The notes below the pieces were generated by a model. It saw only the letters and a program-made list of their open reading frames with translations, was not told where the DNA came from and ran no database searches. Positions 1-8,939 of a stretch of 64,000 nt of DNA are shown here, piece after piece. How positions within the stretch are numbered: position 1 is the first letter of the stretch; each line of letters begins with the position of its first letter. The position numbers were made by a program, and so were the translations under genes. This stretch comes from Nitrospira defluvii (GTDB lineage Bacteria; Nitrospirota; Nitrospiria; Nitrospirales; Nitrospiraceae), in contig NZ_CAJNBJ010000019.1 of the NCBI RefSeq assembly GCF_905220995.1, forward strand, positions 1-64,000. The letters are read 5' to 3'.

Positions 1-81
1 GAGCTCCGGGACTCCGGTACCCGCCTGGGCGTCCTTGAGCACTGCAATGATCTGTTCCTCCGTGTGCCGTTTCCGCGTCAT
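1..81 (-). CDS. IS3-family transposase OrfA, N-terminal 27 residues (partial)
   Basis: The minus strand from 81 reads MTRKRHTEEQIIAVLKDAQ and stays open to the window edge. This is the typical beginning of an IS3-family OrfA, a helix-turn-helix protein that binds the IS ends and is joined to OrfB by programmed frameshifting. A GGGAGG ribosome-binding site lies just upstream (about 85-92). The rest of the gene lies outside the window. Confidence 0.8.
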   Translation of the reverse strand, partial: MTRKRHTEEQIIAVLKDAQAGTGVPEL

Positions 82-156
82 GGCCCCCTCCCGTAGGGCC
101 CATCTCAACACAGGTGAACTTCCAAACTAATGGTCTAGTTTTCGGGGGGAAGGTCA
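1..156 (-). mobile_element. End of an IS3-family insertion sequence (left end, truncated by window)
   Basis: Positions 130-156, read on the minus strand, begin TGACCTTCCCCCCGAAAAC, which looks like the TGA-plus-C-run terminal inverted repeat of IS3-family (IS51/IS407-like) elements. The minus-strand OrfA start lies about 75 bases inside it, as is usual. Only the OrfA-proximal end is in the window, so completeness cannot be judged. The outer boundary near 156 is set by the TGA terminus; a target duplication cannot be checked without the other end. Confidence 0.75.
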
Positions 157-451
157 CGACCACGCGCAGGAGCCACCACCAGCCACCGCTTCCCGGCAGA
201 TAGGCCGTGAGAAATGTGAGAGGAATCCCGATTAACGGAATCGCTAGCCAGAGGGTTTCAAGGAAATCATTTCCGGTCAGAGTCGATGGTCCGTTCTCGC
301 CAACAGGAGAGTTGCTCCCTCCATCCATTTCCCCTTCCGCTGAATCAGATCTGCTACTATCCGCCACAAGTTATACGGCGACACCTGAGCTGGCCTCAGC
401 AGCCCAGCTTCGCATTCTCTGAGAAACAGGAACACATCGGAGTAACAGTTT
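157..451. other. Intergenic stretch between the IS end and the symporter gene
   Basis: About 295 bases with no convincing coding frame; the short frames in it have no ribosome-binding site and unrelated composition. It should hold the promoter of the symporter gene, but no clear -35/-10 pair stands out. Confidence 0.4.
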
Positions 452-1696
452 GTGGACGACAATGCCCTGGAGAACACAGCCATCGTCACCCCTTACACAG
501 GCCTGGTTGCACGATGGCAGCAGATTCCGCTGTATGGACGCATCATCATCGGTGTGGTACTGGGCGGCGCGGCGGGGCTCACATTGGGAAGCCAGGCCGC
601 CTTCCTGGCGACACCCGGCAAACTGGTGCTGCGCCTCCTCGGCGCGCTCGCCCCGCCGTTGATCCTTGCCGCGATTGTGCACACGTTCATGACCACGCAT
701 CTCGGCGGTCCACTTGCGGCACGTCTTCCACGATTGCTGCTGATGAATACGTTGGTGGCGATCACCGTTGGACTGACCGTCGCCAACGTCGTTCAACCAG
801 GGCGAGGTGCGGGGCTCGCGCCCTCAGAGCCCGCCGTCGAAACCACACATACGGCCAATCCACTCGTGGCGTTTATCGAGAATGTGCCCAAGAGCCTGCT
901 GGGGCCGCTGGGTGACGACGGGAAAGTGATCGGGGTCATCTTCGTCGCGGTGGCCTTCGGTATGGCCCTTCGCAAGGAACGTCACCGCCCGCTTGGAACG
1001 GTTGAGCATCTGGTCCAACTTGTTTTGGACTCGCTGATCAAGATTTTGCACTGGATCATTGCGGTGGTGCCCCTGGCCGTCTTTGGTATCGTGGCGAGCA
1101 TTGTAGGAACGGAGGGCTTCGCGCAGTTCCAGGCATTGGGCGTCTTTGTGCTCAGTGTGCTGCTCGCGCTGACGATCCAGGCCGCCTACTATCTCGTCCG
1201 CGTCCGCTTCGGGTCGTGGGTGCGCCCGGGCGACCTGCTTCGCGGCGGACGCGACGCGCTGGTCATGGCGTTCTCCACGGCGAGTTCGACGGCCACGATG
1301 CCGGTCACCTACGCGGCGCTCAAAGATCGCATAGGCCTGCGCGAACAGTCTGCCAGCATGGGCGCATTGGTCGGGGCGAATTTTAACAACGACGGCACCG
1401 CGCTCTACGAAGCCATGGCTGCCCTCTTTATCGCTCAAATGATCGGGATGGATCTGAGCATGCACCAACAATTGATGATCGTGCTGACGAGCATCATTGC
1501 CTCGGTCGGCGCAGCCGGCATTCCCGAAGCCGGTCTCGTCACCATGACCATGGTCTTCACGGCCGTGGGCCTCCCCGTACAGTTCATCCCTGTTTTGCTC
1601 ACGGTGGACTGGTTTCTCGATCGCTGCCGGACGGCGATCAATGTCATGGGTGACATGAATGTGAGTTGCCTGCTGGATGGGAAACAGAAGGGATGA
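452..1696 (+). CDS. Dicarboxylate/amino acid:cation symporter (DAACS/SDF family)
   Basis: A 414-residue integral membrane protein that should use Na+ or H+ to import dicarboxylates or acidic amino acids across the inner membrane. It has the family's signature segments: the serine-rich reentrant loop FSTASSTATMPVTY near residue 275, and the substrate/cation-binding segment GANFNNDGTALYEA near residue 310 (the family usually has NMDGTA). The C-terminal part ends VDWFLDRCRTAINVMGD, also typical. Length fits the family (400-450). The start is GTG at 452, ahead of the first membrane helix; no strong Shine-Dalgarno is seen. Substrate specificity cannot be read from sequence. Confidence 0.9.
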   Translation: MDDNALENTAIVTPYTGLVARWQQIPLYGRIIIGVVLGGAAGLTLGSQAAFLATPGKLVLRLLGALAPPLILAAIVHTFMTTHLGGPLAARLPRLLLMNTLVAITVGLTVANVVQPGRGAGLAPSEPAVETTHTANPLVAFIENVPKSLLGPLGDDGKVIGVIFVAVAFGMALRKERHRPLGTVEHLVQLVLDSLIKILHWIIAVVPLAVFGIVASIVGTEGFAQFQALGVFVLSVLLALTIQAAYYLVRVRFGSWVRPGDLLRGGRDALVMAFSTASSTATMPVTYAALKDRIGLREQSASMGALVGANFNNDGTALYEAMAALFIAQMIGMDLSMHQQLMIVLTSIIASVGAAGIPEAGLVTMTMVFTAVGLPVQFIPVLLTVDWFLDRCRTAINVMGDMNVSCLLDGKQKG

Positions 1697-1778
1697 TCGA
1701 CAAGGATGCGGAAGGAGCGGTACAGTACCGCAACGTATGCTTCACTGGATTGCGACATTCATTGAGAAGGATGGCACC

Positions 1779-2468
1779 ATGAACTGTTCGACGCCTTTCC
1801 GCTTCCCCGGCTTCCTCTCGCTTTCGCTGACTTCGGCCCTGCTCCTCGTCGGCCTGGCCGGATCGGGATGCCAAACCGCCTATTATGAAACGATGGAAAA
1901 ACTCGGGTACCACAAGCGCGACCTCATGGTGAGCGACGTGAAGAAAGCCCGGGATGCGCAGCAGGAGGCGAAGGAACAATTCAAATCCGCGCTCGATCGG
2001 TTCACCAAAACGCTCAACATCCAGGGCGGTGAACTACAGGAGAAGTACGAGGTCTTGAACGACGAATACGAACGCAGCGAAAAGCGTGCACAAGCCGTGC
2101 GGGATCGCATTGCGTCGGTGGAGAACGTGTCCGACGCGCTCTTCGATGAATGGACGGCCGAACTGAAGCAGTATTCCAACGCCGCGCTCCGCCAGAAGAG
2201 TCAGAAACAACTCACCCAGACGCGCGGTCAATATGCGCAGTTGATCAAGGCGATGAAACGGGCGGAAGCGAAAATGGACCCGGTGTTGGCGAAGCTGAAA
2301 GATCATGTCCTGTTCTTGAAGCATAATTTGAACGCCCAAGCCATTGCCTCGCTCAAGAGCGAATTGGTCACCGTCGAAAGCAACGTCGATTCGTTGATCA
2401 AGGATCTCAACGCCTCGATTCAGGAAGCGGATTCCTTTATCGCCTCGATGGAAAAGGAGAACGCCTAA
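1779..2468 (+). CDS. DUF2959-type exported lipoprotein-like protein
   Basis: A 229-residue protein with an N-terminal signal ending in a Cys (LAGSGCQTAYYE), so probably a lipoprotein, although the residue three before the Cys is not the usual Leu/Val. The rest is strongly helical and rich in Lys, Glu and Gln. The stretch YETMEKLGYHKRDLMVSDVKKA is characteristic of DUF2959 proteins, whose function is unknown. The start at 1779 is chosen because GAGAAGG lies 8 bases upstream and the signal sequence begins there; an in-frame codon 102 bases earlier has neither. Confidence 0.8.
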   Translation: MNCSTPFRFPGFLSLSLTSALLLVGLAGSGCQTAYYETMEKLGYHKRDLMVSDVKKARDAQQEAKEQFKSALDRFTKTLNIQGGELQEKYEVLNDEYERSEKRAQAVRDRIASVENVSDALFDEWTAELKQYSNAALRQKSQKQLTQTRGQYAQLIKAMKRAEAKMDPVLAKLKDHVLFLKHNLNAQAIASLKSELVTVESNVDSLIKDLNASIQEADSFIASMEKENA

Positions 2469-2491
2469 ACGTTCGTACGTCCGGCGTCTGC

Positions 2492-3196
2492 TCAGTGATG
2501 AGCGTGGCCGCGGCCTCGCCGACCGGCTGCCCGGAGAGCGGCCAATAGCGTCACGCCGGTACCGAATAACAGGAGTGCCGGCGGGATGGGTACAAGCGAG
2601 AGTGAGGTGAGCTTACCCTCCACAGAACCAAAGCCCAGAATGTTCCCCAAGGCATCTCGATTCGTAAAGGCAAAACTCGCTGACCGTTGCGCGAATGCAC
2701 TGAGACTCGGAGGAGTGCTTGGCAAGGTGTCGTTGCTAAACACGCTCTGAGACGGATCGATCACATCAATACGCATTTGCCGGAATTGCCAGCCCGCAAC
2801 TTCAGGCCCTGTCCCGAAGGCCGACAGTGAATACCGGTCCTGGATCGCTCCTTCATTGTTGAAGACAAATATTCCATCACTTAGACCGATCGGCTGCTGA
2901 GAAGGTACGATGGCTTGCCCCGCCATGTTCACGCTGAAGGATGTGAGTCCACGATAGACTCCCGTGCTGGGTGAGGGCACCACATCCGACGTTGTCGTGT
3001 CGAAGGTGTATGTCCCAACGAAGGTGTGCCCGGGGCTAAAGCCTCGTGCCGTCCCAAGCGTCGCCGTAACAGTGGAAATTTCGCCGGTAAAATAAAACGT
3101 CACGGGGGCCGCCCCTACTGACAGGACACGCACTCCCGTCCACAGCAGGGCACAGGCCACACCCACGATCATTCTGAACAACATGTGGTACGACAT
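2492..3196 (-). CDS. Exported protein with PEP-CTERM-like sorting tail
   Basis: A 234-residue protein with an N-terminal signal peptide (hydrophobic run after MSYHMLFRMIVGVACALL). The C-terminus reads VPIPPALLLFGTGVTLLAAL followed by an Arg-rich end. That is the architecture of PEP-CTERM/VPLPA-CTERM signals: a short proline motif, one membrane helix and a basic tail, cut by exosortase-type enzymes. The central part is beta-rich and Thr/Ser-rich without a recognised domain. The start at 3196 has AAGGGA about 10 bases upstream. No exosortase is in the window. It converges with the DUF2959 gene, 23 bases away. Confidence 0.75.
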   Translation of the reverse strand: MSYHMLFRMIVGVACALLWTGVRVLSVGAAPVTFYFTGEISTVTATLGTARGFSPGHTFVGTYTFDTTTSDVVPSPSTGVYRGLTSFSVNMAGQAIVPSQQPIGLSDGIFVFNNEGAIQDRYSLSAFGTGPEVAGWQFRQMRIDVIDPSQSVFSNDTLPSTPPSLSAFAQRSASFAFTNRDALGNILGFGSVEGKLTSLSLVPIPPALLLFGTGVTLLAALRAAGRRGRGHAHH

Positions 3197-3516
3197 GGTC
3201 AGCACATTCCCTTGTAGAGACAGACACAAAGAACCCCTGTGCTCGCCCTCGCCCAATGTGCAGCGTCGGCACCCTTGTAGCACTTACTACGTACCCACAC
3301 AAGAGATTTTATCTGCCCCGATCCGGCAATGCTTCAGTTCAAGGGTGTGGCTTCAGGAATTGAAGAACGTTTCCGTACCACCTTCCCATTAGACATTTAC
3401 AATCACAGTCCGCCTCGCGTATGTTGTCCCTCCCGGGCGAATGGCCGCGTGCCCTGATTTCAGCCGATTACGTACTTTCTCTTCATCAACCGAGCAGTGC
3501 ACGTTATGATGGGCGG

Positions 3517-4224
3517 ATGAACAGCTTCGATCACGCTATTCTCGGATTCTTCAATCAGTTCGCCCAGCACTCCTGGACGATCGACAGTCTGATCATGACG
3601 ATCAGCGACAGCGACCTGCTGAAAGGGTATCTCAGCCTGCCGCTGCTCTGGTGGGCCTGGTTTCGCGGGCCCCGGCAGGAGGAGGATCGCCAAACGGTCT
3701 TACTCACCATCGTGGGCGCCCTGTCGGCGGTGGCGGTCGCCCGCCTGCTTCAACTCACCCTGCCCTATCGACCCCGACCGATTCACACCGCCGGCTTGCA
3801 GTTCACGATCCCCTATTCGATGCCCGCTGATTTCCTGGAAGGGTGGAGTTCGTTCCCCAGCGACCATGCCTCGCTGTTTTTTGCCCTGGCCACCGGACTG
3901 TGGCTGGTCTCTCCGGTGATCGGCCTGTTCGGATTTCTCCACGCGGCCTTGCTGGTCTCTTTTCCCCGCGTCTATGTCGGCCTCCACTTTCCGACCGATA
4001 TCCTGTCGGGAGCGCTGCTGGGGGTGACCGCGGTGGTCATCATCTGGAAAAGCCGCGGCCTGGTCCGACCGTTACTCGACGACATCCTGAAGTGGAGCCA
4101 CTCCAGCCCGCACCTGTTCTATCCCGCATTGTTCATATTGACCTCTGAAGTGGCGCACCTTTTTAAGGACTCGCGTTGGCTCGCCGAGAATCTCTGGCAC
4201 CTCGTCAAGGCCGCTCATCACTGA
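3517..4224 (+). CDS. PAP2-family membrane phosphatase
   Basis: A 235-residue integral membrane phosphatase of the PAP2 (type 2 phosphatidic acid phosphatase) superfamily. Such enzymes dephosphorylate lipid phosphates, including undecaprenyl pyrophosphate. The three catalytic motifs are visible: RLLQLTLPYRPRP (motif 1), SFPSDHASLFFALATG (motif 2) and FPRVYVGLHFPTDILSGALL (motif 3, with the catalytic His and Asp). Several hydrophobic helices surround them. The start at 3517 (MNSFDHAIL) is preferred over one 96 bases upstream because the upstream residues are not hydrophobic and do not look like part of the family. The physiological substrate is not determined by the sequence. Confidence 0.88.
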   Translation: MNSFDHAILGFFNQFAQHSWTIDSLIMTISDSDLLKGYLSLPLLWWAWFRGPRQEEDRQTVLLTIVGALSAVAVARLLQLTLPYRPRPIHTAGLQFTIPYSMPADFLEGWSSFPSDHASLFFALATGLWLVSPVIGLFGFLHAALLVSFPRVYVGLHFPTDILSGALLGVTAVVIIWKSRGLVRPLLDDILKWSHSSPHLFYPALFILTSEVAHLFKDSRWLAENLWHLVKAAHH

Positions 4225-4565
4225 GTGTCTCTTTCTCTGTCTCCTCATCCTTTTCCACTCCAGGTTCTTGTCACGCTGTGACCGATGCACGTCACCCGAC
4301 AGCCGGGAGGTGACACGTAGCTTCCTTTGCCATGCGAGGTCGGCCGGTCTTGCCGCTTGGTTCCACCGAGAGAAGGCGTAGAAACGATCGCCGTCCTTCC
4401 GCATGAGGAAGGTGTTCCATTGTCCATGGTCGACGCACCTGAACGGCTCTGTGGGAATGCGTGAGGAGCAAGACACGATGTGGCGGATCCGGATCACAAG
4501 CGCGCACCTTCACCGATCCCTCTTTCCTCTGAACGTGATCCATACGGGGGCGAGAGATCGCGCTG
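4225..4565. other. Intergenic stretch, possible coding remnant on the minus strand
   Basis: About 340 bases between two convergent genes. One minus-strand frame (about 4250-4440) reads like protein (for example HGQWNTFLMRKDGDRFYAFS). It runs without a stop into the antisense of the PAP2 gene and has no good start, so it is not called as a gene. Confidence 0.3.
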
Positions 4566-5747
4566 CTACCTGGCGCGATCGATCCTTCCCGATGGACCAA
4601 CGGATGGCTTCGGCACGGTTGTCCTGGGCGCGCTTGTCAGCAGCTGTTCGCTCTGAATCGTTCGAGCAATGAGTTCCGCCATCAGACTGTGTCCAACGCC
4701 GTCAAGATGCATCGTGTCGAGGAACATGGATGGAAGAAATTCCGATCGATCCCCAAGGTTCAACACCCTCACGCCCTGACGAGCCAGTACAGCCTCGGTC
4801 CTGGCACGAAATTGCCGATAGTCCTCCTCGCGATTTACATCGGGCTGCATGACCGCAAGAAACTGAAAATTGAACGCGCGGCCAAGCTGGTGCATTTTGC
4901 CGAGGTTGTCGGCATACCGGATAGCGGCGAGATCCAAAGGTTGCGATTGCATCTCCTCGCGCCTAAACCAAGCCGCCCAGAGACCGATTCGTGACTGTCG
5001 TATGCGAGAGACGAGTCTCGGGAACAAGATCCGCGGAAGACCGGAGAAGCGGGTGAAGAGCGAGGAGTCACTCAACTGCGCCGATGCGACCAACTGGTCC
5101 TCGATCTGATCGAACCCGTTCATCCCAAGCAGACGTGGGTCACCGACTTCGAGGCGCTTATAATAGTCATTCCACCCGTCCAAGGCGATGACAAGATCAG
5201 GATGCGTATCCACTAAATCGGTCAGCAAGTACGTGAGTTCCTGTCCGGAACCGTGCCCGATCACCGCGGCATTGATGACCTCCGCATTCAGAAGTTTCGC
5301 AAGCTTGGACGCAACCGTCTCACTGTCGCTCTCAAGGCCCGTCCCGAACGCCGTGGAGCCTCCGATCAAGACCACTCGTCCGTGCGTGTCGAGGGGTCTA
5401 TCGCGTCCGTTTCCCCGAAAACCGTGATCGTCGGTTGAAAAGTAGTCGGAGCGCTGATTGGGCAAATTGGAGTAAATCGCAAACGGGTGCAACGCCAGTT
5501 GTAATGGGCCCTTGTGTTCATACCCAAGGTCACGCCCGTCATGGGTCACAAAGTGCCACCAGTAGTAGGGCTTGAACTGCTTCGACAACTCCGCCCACTT
5601 GTTGGCATGATCCTTTTCGAGGACATGCTCCACGAGGCAGAGAAGGCAGAGACAGAGTCCAGAAAGGACTACGAATAAGACGAGGGCGTAAGAGAGCAGA
5701 GTGACGGGTCGGCGCGAGTCAGCCATAGACATCACATACCGGAACAC
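4566..5747 (-). CDS. Membrane-anchored SGNH/GDSL-type hydrolase or acyltransferase-like protein
   Basis: A 393-residue protein with one N-terminal membrane helix (about residues 16-42) and a periplasmic SGNH domain. Block I is VVLIGGSTAFGTG near residue 127 with the nucleophile Ser; a DGWNDYY segment fits the Asn-containing block; DTMHLDGVGH near residue 358 supplies the Asp/His pair. Members are esterases or carbohydrate O-acetyl-modifying enzymes, and the partner polymer cannot be inferred here. The GTG start at 5747 has GGAG about 10 bases upstream; ATG codons 15 and 21 bases later are possible alternatives. Confidence 0.8.
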   Translation of the reverse strand: MFRYVMSMADSRRPVTLLSYALVLFVVLSGLCLCLLCLVEHVLEKDHANKWAELSKQFKPYYWWHFVTHDGRDLGYEHKGPLQLALHPFAIYSNLPNQRSDYFSTDDHGFRGNGRDRPLDTHGRVVLIGGSTAFGTGLESDSETVASKLAKLLNAEVINAAVIGHGSGQELTYLLTDLVDTHPDLVIALDGWNDYYKRLEVGDPRLLGMNGFDQIEDQLVASAQLSDSSLFTRFSGLPRILFPRLVSRIRQSRIGLWAAWFRREEMQSQPLDLAAIRYADNLGKMHQLGRAFNFQFLAVMQPDVNREEDYRQFRARTEAVLARQGVRVLNLGDRSEFLPSMFLDTMHLDGVGHSLMAELIARTIQSEQLLTSAPRTTVPKPSVGPSGRIDRAR

Positions 5748-6210
5748 AGCTCATTCACTCCCTACAAGGCAAACTATATACCTGCCTGGGCTATGCGGAT
5801 TTGTTCTGTATTGCAACAGTGACGCTGATTATTCGAGCGCACTCGCACAGGTCGCTCCGTGCGCAAGCAGACATACCAGTCGATACACTCGCACCTTCCC
5901 CGCAGAGGAGATGGCGCGCCGGTTCCGGCTAGCTTGTGCCTTGTAGGTCCCTGGCGGACAAACGGCCTCCTCCTGCTGCTTCCCCCCGAGAGGCCGTAAC
6001 CTTGCTGATTTGGGAGACAGGCAGGGCGGGACGGTGTGGCACTAAACCTGGATCGAAGAAATCGGCTCTCTCAGATCGTTCAAATAGCCTCTGGTTCACA
6101 GCCACCACGTCAGATGGCATAAAAAGCCTTCCACGACCAGGCAAGACCGATAGCCTAGCGATCAGACGCAACCAGACAACCCGCGTCTGCTGGTTGGGGG
6201 AAGGGGACCG
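5748..6210. other. Intergenic stretch with no recognised gene
   Basis: About 460 bases upstream of both flanking genes, which diverge, so promoters for both should lie here. Short frames on both strands lack ribosome-binding sites and look like noise. Confidence 0.4.
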
Positions 6211-6565
6211 ATGAAACGGAAAATGTGGCTGTATGGGACGGCGGTGACGGGTGGCATCCTCTTGGGTGGGTGCGCGTCAGGGTCGTCACCCACAAGCGGG
6301 AGGCATGAGATTCGGATCTCAATTTTACATTCGGCCTTCCGGCAATCAGCGTGCTGTCCGCCGTTCTCGCGTACCTTAAGCCAGGCAAACCCTGGCGCTA
6401 GGGACTGCGCGCATCAGCGCACAAGCGACCTGGATGCTGCTCATCCCGAGTCCCGGTATGCTCTTGCCGCTCGAGATCGTGATGTTCGACATCATAGCCC
6501 TGCCCTCGATCCTGACCGCAAAAATGGGAGCCCTTCTGGCCCGACAGGGCAGGACCGAGACCTGA
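6211..6565 (+). pseudogene. Frameshifted remnant of a small lipoprotein/membrane protein
   Basis: The start is convincing: GGGGAAGGGG precedes ATG, then MKRKMWLYGTAVTGGILLGG and a lipobox-like Cys. After about 30 codons the frame turns low-quality and Arg/His-rich. Hydrophobic, protein-like sequence continues instead in other frames: FTFGLPAISVLSAVLAYL at about 6322-6375, then ATWMLLIPSPGMLLPLEIVM and LPSILTAKMGALLARQG to a stop at 6563-6565. At least two frameshifts are needed to join these pieces, which suggests decay or sequencing error. The family is not recognised. Confidence 0.45.
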
Positions 6566-6626
6566 TCGCCTGTTCGCTTGACGTGCTTTCCTGACGAGGC
6601 GAACCGGTGCCGGGACCTGTGTCGGG

Positions 6627-6890
6627 CTAGCGTCTGGCCGCTTTCCGTACCAGTTCCTTCTTGCCCCGTGGCAGATGATACTCGCACATCAACCGGCCGA
6701 AGAAATCTGCGCCTTTCAAGCGAGCGAGTTCAGCCGGGATCGCGACCTCTTTCAGCGACTGCCCTTTCATCGGCTCGATCTGCACATGCACCGGCTTGCC
6801 CTTGTGATCCTTCCCGGGAGTCAGGAGGCCGCCCCCCACGATCGCACCTTTTTTGTTTGTCAGCACATGCATGGTTCGTTTTGCGTTCAC
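6627..6890 (-). CDS. Small conserved-looking protein of unknown function
   Basis: An 87-residue basic protein, rich in Lys and Arg, without membrane segments or Cys clusters. It contains GAIVGGGLLTPGKDHKGKP and ends EYHLPRGKKELVRKAARR. The start is set to a GTG at 6890, with GGAG 7 bases upstream; a TTG six bases earlier is too close to that site. It lies 21 bases downstream of the next minus-strand gene and is probably co-transcribed with it. No family recognised. Confidence 0.6.
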   Translation of the reverse strand: MNAKRTMHVLTNKKGAIVGGGLLTPGKDHKGKPVHVQIEPMKGQSLKEVAIPAELARLKGADFFGRLMCEYHLPRGKKELVRKAARR

Positions 6891-6911
6891 GTGCAATCTC
6901 CTCTGGAAGGC

Positions 6912-7214
6912 TTAGACGTTCCCCCCACCCTGAATCGTAAAATGCGCCAGCTCTTCACCGATGTTGGTCACGGTCACCGAATAGACGATCGGGCTCGGTG
7001 AGCCGGGGCGCCGGCGAATGGGCTTCTTTTCCTTAGTGTGCTCGCTGACCATGAGCCGCACCGGATTAATCCCGACGCCATCAGCCATGATCCACTGAGC
7101 GCCAACATCATGCCCGCCCCATTCCACTTCGTTGATCAAGCCTCCGAGGGCCAGATGAATACGGGTGGATTCACCGGGCGCCAGCCAGAAATCTCCGACC
7201 TGATTGAATGCCAT
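6912..7214 (-). CDS. Small hypothetical beta-rich protein
   Basis: A 100-residue protein beginning MAFNQVGDFWLAPGESTR, with an Ig-like or cupin-like alternation of hydrophobic residues (VTVTNIGEELAHFTI near the C-terminus). GGGAGG lies upstream; the second of two adjacent ATG codons (7214) has the better spacing. It is the first gene of a probable two-gene unit with the gene at 6627-6890. No family recognised with certainty. Confidence 0.6.
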   Translation of the reverse strand: MAFNQVGDFWLAPGESTRIHLALGGLINEVEWGGHDVGAQWIMADGVGINPVRLMVSEHTKEKKPIRRRPGSPSPIVYSVTVTNIGEELAHFTIQGGGNV

Positions 7215-7217
7215 CAT

Positions 7218-7677
7218 GGGCCTCCCTATAAACGTTCGGGCGCATTATAGCGAACAGCCAGATCATGGGGAATCGGATTTCCGGCAGCGAGTGGATCTGA
7301 ATGTACGGGGGAACGGCTTGGGAGGCTGCGGGCTCGGGGGCGACGGCCAACTGTCATATTCGGGAGTGTCTGTGCACGGCAAGGAAACAGGAAGCGCCCT
7401 GTCCGAGCATCCTGGTCCGGCAGAGGCCTCCTACCCCGCATGAGTCATACTTGCTTCCGCAGCACTCGCCGCTCCGCTGCTGCGAGGAGCCTTCGGCCGG
7501 CGGAATCACCCCTCAGCCCGACGATGGGGGACGAACCCTCATGAACAATGCGGGCTACGAAGCTGCTGGTCGCTGACTCATGTTCTCCCTCACGGTTCCC
7601 GATCGGGGAAGAGTACGGCGGGAAATCGGAATCCCGCCGCATTCTTTGCGCTTTCCTTACTCAGACACTCCCCCGCC
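7218..7677. other. Intergenic stretch with no recognised gene
   Basis: About 460 bases. Apart from the hairpin at 7617-7638 and the expected promoter of the small gene at 7214, nothing supportable was found. Frames in it lack start signals. Confidence 0.4.
7617..7638 (-). terminator. Hairpin downstream of the beta-propeller operon (possible terminator)
   Basis: GGCGGGA and TCCCGCC form a perfect 7-bp stem with an 8-base loop, about 40 bases past the stop codon of the minus-strand operon ending at 7678. On that strand it is followed by a pyrimidine-rich stretch but no real T-run, so intrinsic termination is only possible. Confidence 0.35.
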
Positions 7678-8856
7678 CTACCGGTTCGTAACCAGGCTGG
7701 CCTGCAGGTCGCCCGGGTGAGTCGGCAGCAGCATGATGCAGTTGGGATTAAACCCCTGGGCCTTCAGGGTGTCGATGCTCCCGAGGACCCGGTCCTCCTT
7801 CAGGTCGATCACCGTGATGGACCCATCGCTCATACCCTCCAAATTGAGGAAGCTGTTCTGGACGAACAGGTACCGTTCATCCGGCGACAGCACGCTATGG
7901 TGTGCGCCGCCCGCAGCGGCGATCGTCTTGAGAAACGTCGGGTGCCGGGGATCGCTGTTGTCGTAGAGATTGACGAACCCTGGTTTGGCCGTCGTGACGA
8001 ACAGGCGGTCTCCCTTGGCGTTATAGAGCATTTCGAGCGGCATGCCCTGCTGGCGGGGGCCAAAGTCATCGACCTGATGGAACGAAAAGGTCTTGCTCGT
8101 CGGCTCCCACACCCCGGCCCACAACGTTCCTTCGAGCATGTTGGTGATATGCACGACAGGAGGATTCGCATTGGGGCTGAACATGACTTCGACAGGCGCA
8201 GCTTTGGCCGGAGAAACCTTCGATGACACTGTGTGGGTCGAGAGCACTTTCCCGCTGGCGGCCTCCAGCACCGTGATCGAATCACCCGCATCGGACATAT
8301 CCGGCTTGACGGTACTGGTCACGAGGACGCGATCGATGCCGTTGTGAATGGCGATCCCGTGCGGATACCGGATCGTGGCGAGAGACGGTGCGGCGGCGCT
8401 GACCGCTTTGATCGGCTGATCGAGGAGCGCATCCCCCATGATGACGTTGTCCGAGCCCATGCAGGTGAGGTACCAGGTCCGATTGTCCTCCGACACGGCG
8501 AGATCCTCCCCCATCTGACAATCCGGCACGTCGATCGCGCGAAGCCGATAGGGAAAGACTCTGAGATCCACGACGTGCAACAGGCGTTTCCCCAATGCCG
8601 TGATATAGGCCTTGCTCCGGTCGCGATTGAAGAAGATGTGATGCGCGACGAGGTCGGACGGCAACGGAATTTCCATCAGAATCTTCCCGAAGTTCCCCGA
8701 CTCGGGATCGATGTCCATGATCGCAATCCCCTCCCGTCTCACCGGCTGGTTCGGCTTGCTCTCATAGTTGAGCAGAGCCAGGATTTCCGCCGATGCCAGC
8801 GTGGAGCAGGCAAGCAACAACCCCAGGGTCAACGCAAACAATCGATATGGTTTCAT
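7678..8856 (-). CDS. Exported YncE-like beta-propeller protein
   Basis: A 392-residue protein with a signal peptide (MKPYRLFALTLGLLLACSTL followed by ASA). The body has repeating beta-propeller blades: segments such as SITVLEAASGKVLSTHTV, LFVTTAKPGFVNLYDNSD and SITVIDLKEDRVLGSI are typical of YncE/40-residue repeats. Such proteins act as periplasmic binding scaffolds or lactonase-like enzymes; the ligand is unknown. AAGGAGG just before 8856 fixes the start. It is the last gene of an operon with the AhpD-like and methyltransferase genes. Confidence 0.8.
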   Translation of the reverse strand: MKPYRLFALTLGLLLACSTLASAEILALLNYESKPNQPVRREGIAIMDIDPESGNFGKILMEIPLPSDLVAHHIFFNRDRSKAYITALGKRLLHVVDLRVFPYRLRAIDVPDCQMGEDLAVSEDNRTWYLTCMGSDNVIMGDALLDQPIKAVSAAAPSLATIRYPHGIAIHNGIDRVLVTSTVKPDMSDAGDSITVLEAASGKVLSTHTVSSKVSPAKAAPVEVMFSPNANPPVVHITNMLEGTLWAGVWEPTSKTFSFHQVDDFGPRQQGMPLEMLYNAKGDRLFVTTAKPGFVNLYDNSDPRHPTFLKTIAAAGGAHHSVLSPDERYLFVQNSFLNLEGMSDGSITVIDLKEDRVLGSIDTLKAQGFNPNCIMLLPTHPGDLQASLVTNR

Positions 8857-8939
8857 GGTGGCCTCCTTATCCATCATCGATATTCCATTCACTGTGTCCC
8901 GGCGGATGGCGGATCGATTCTCCCGACCCGTCAGCCCCT

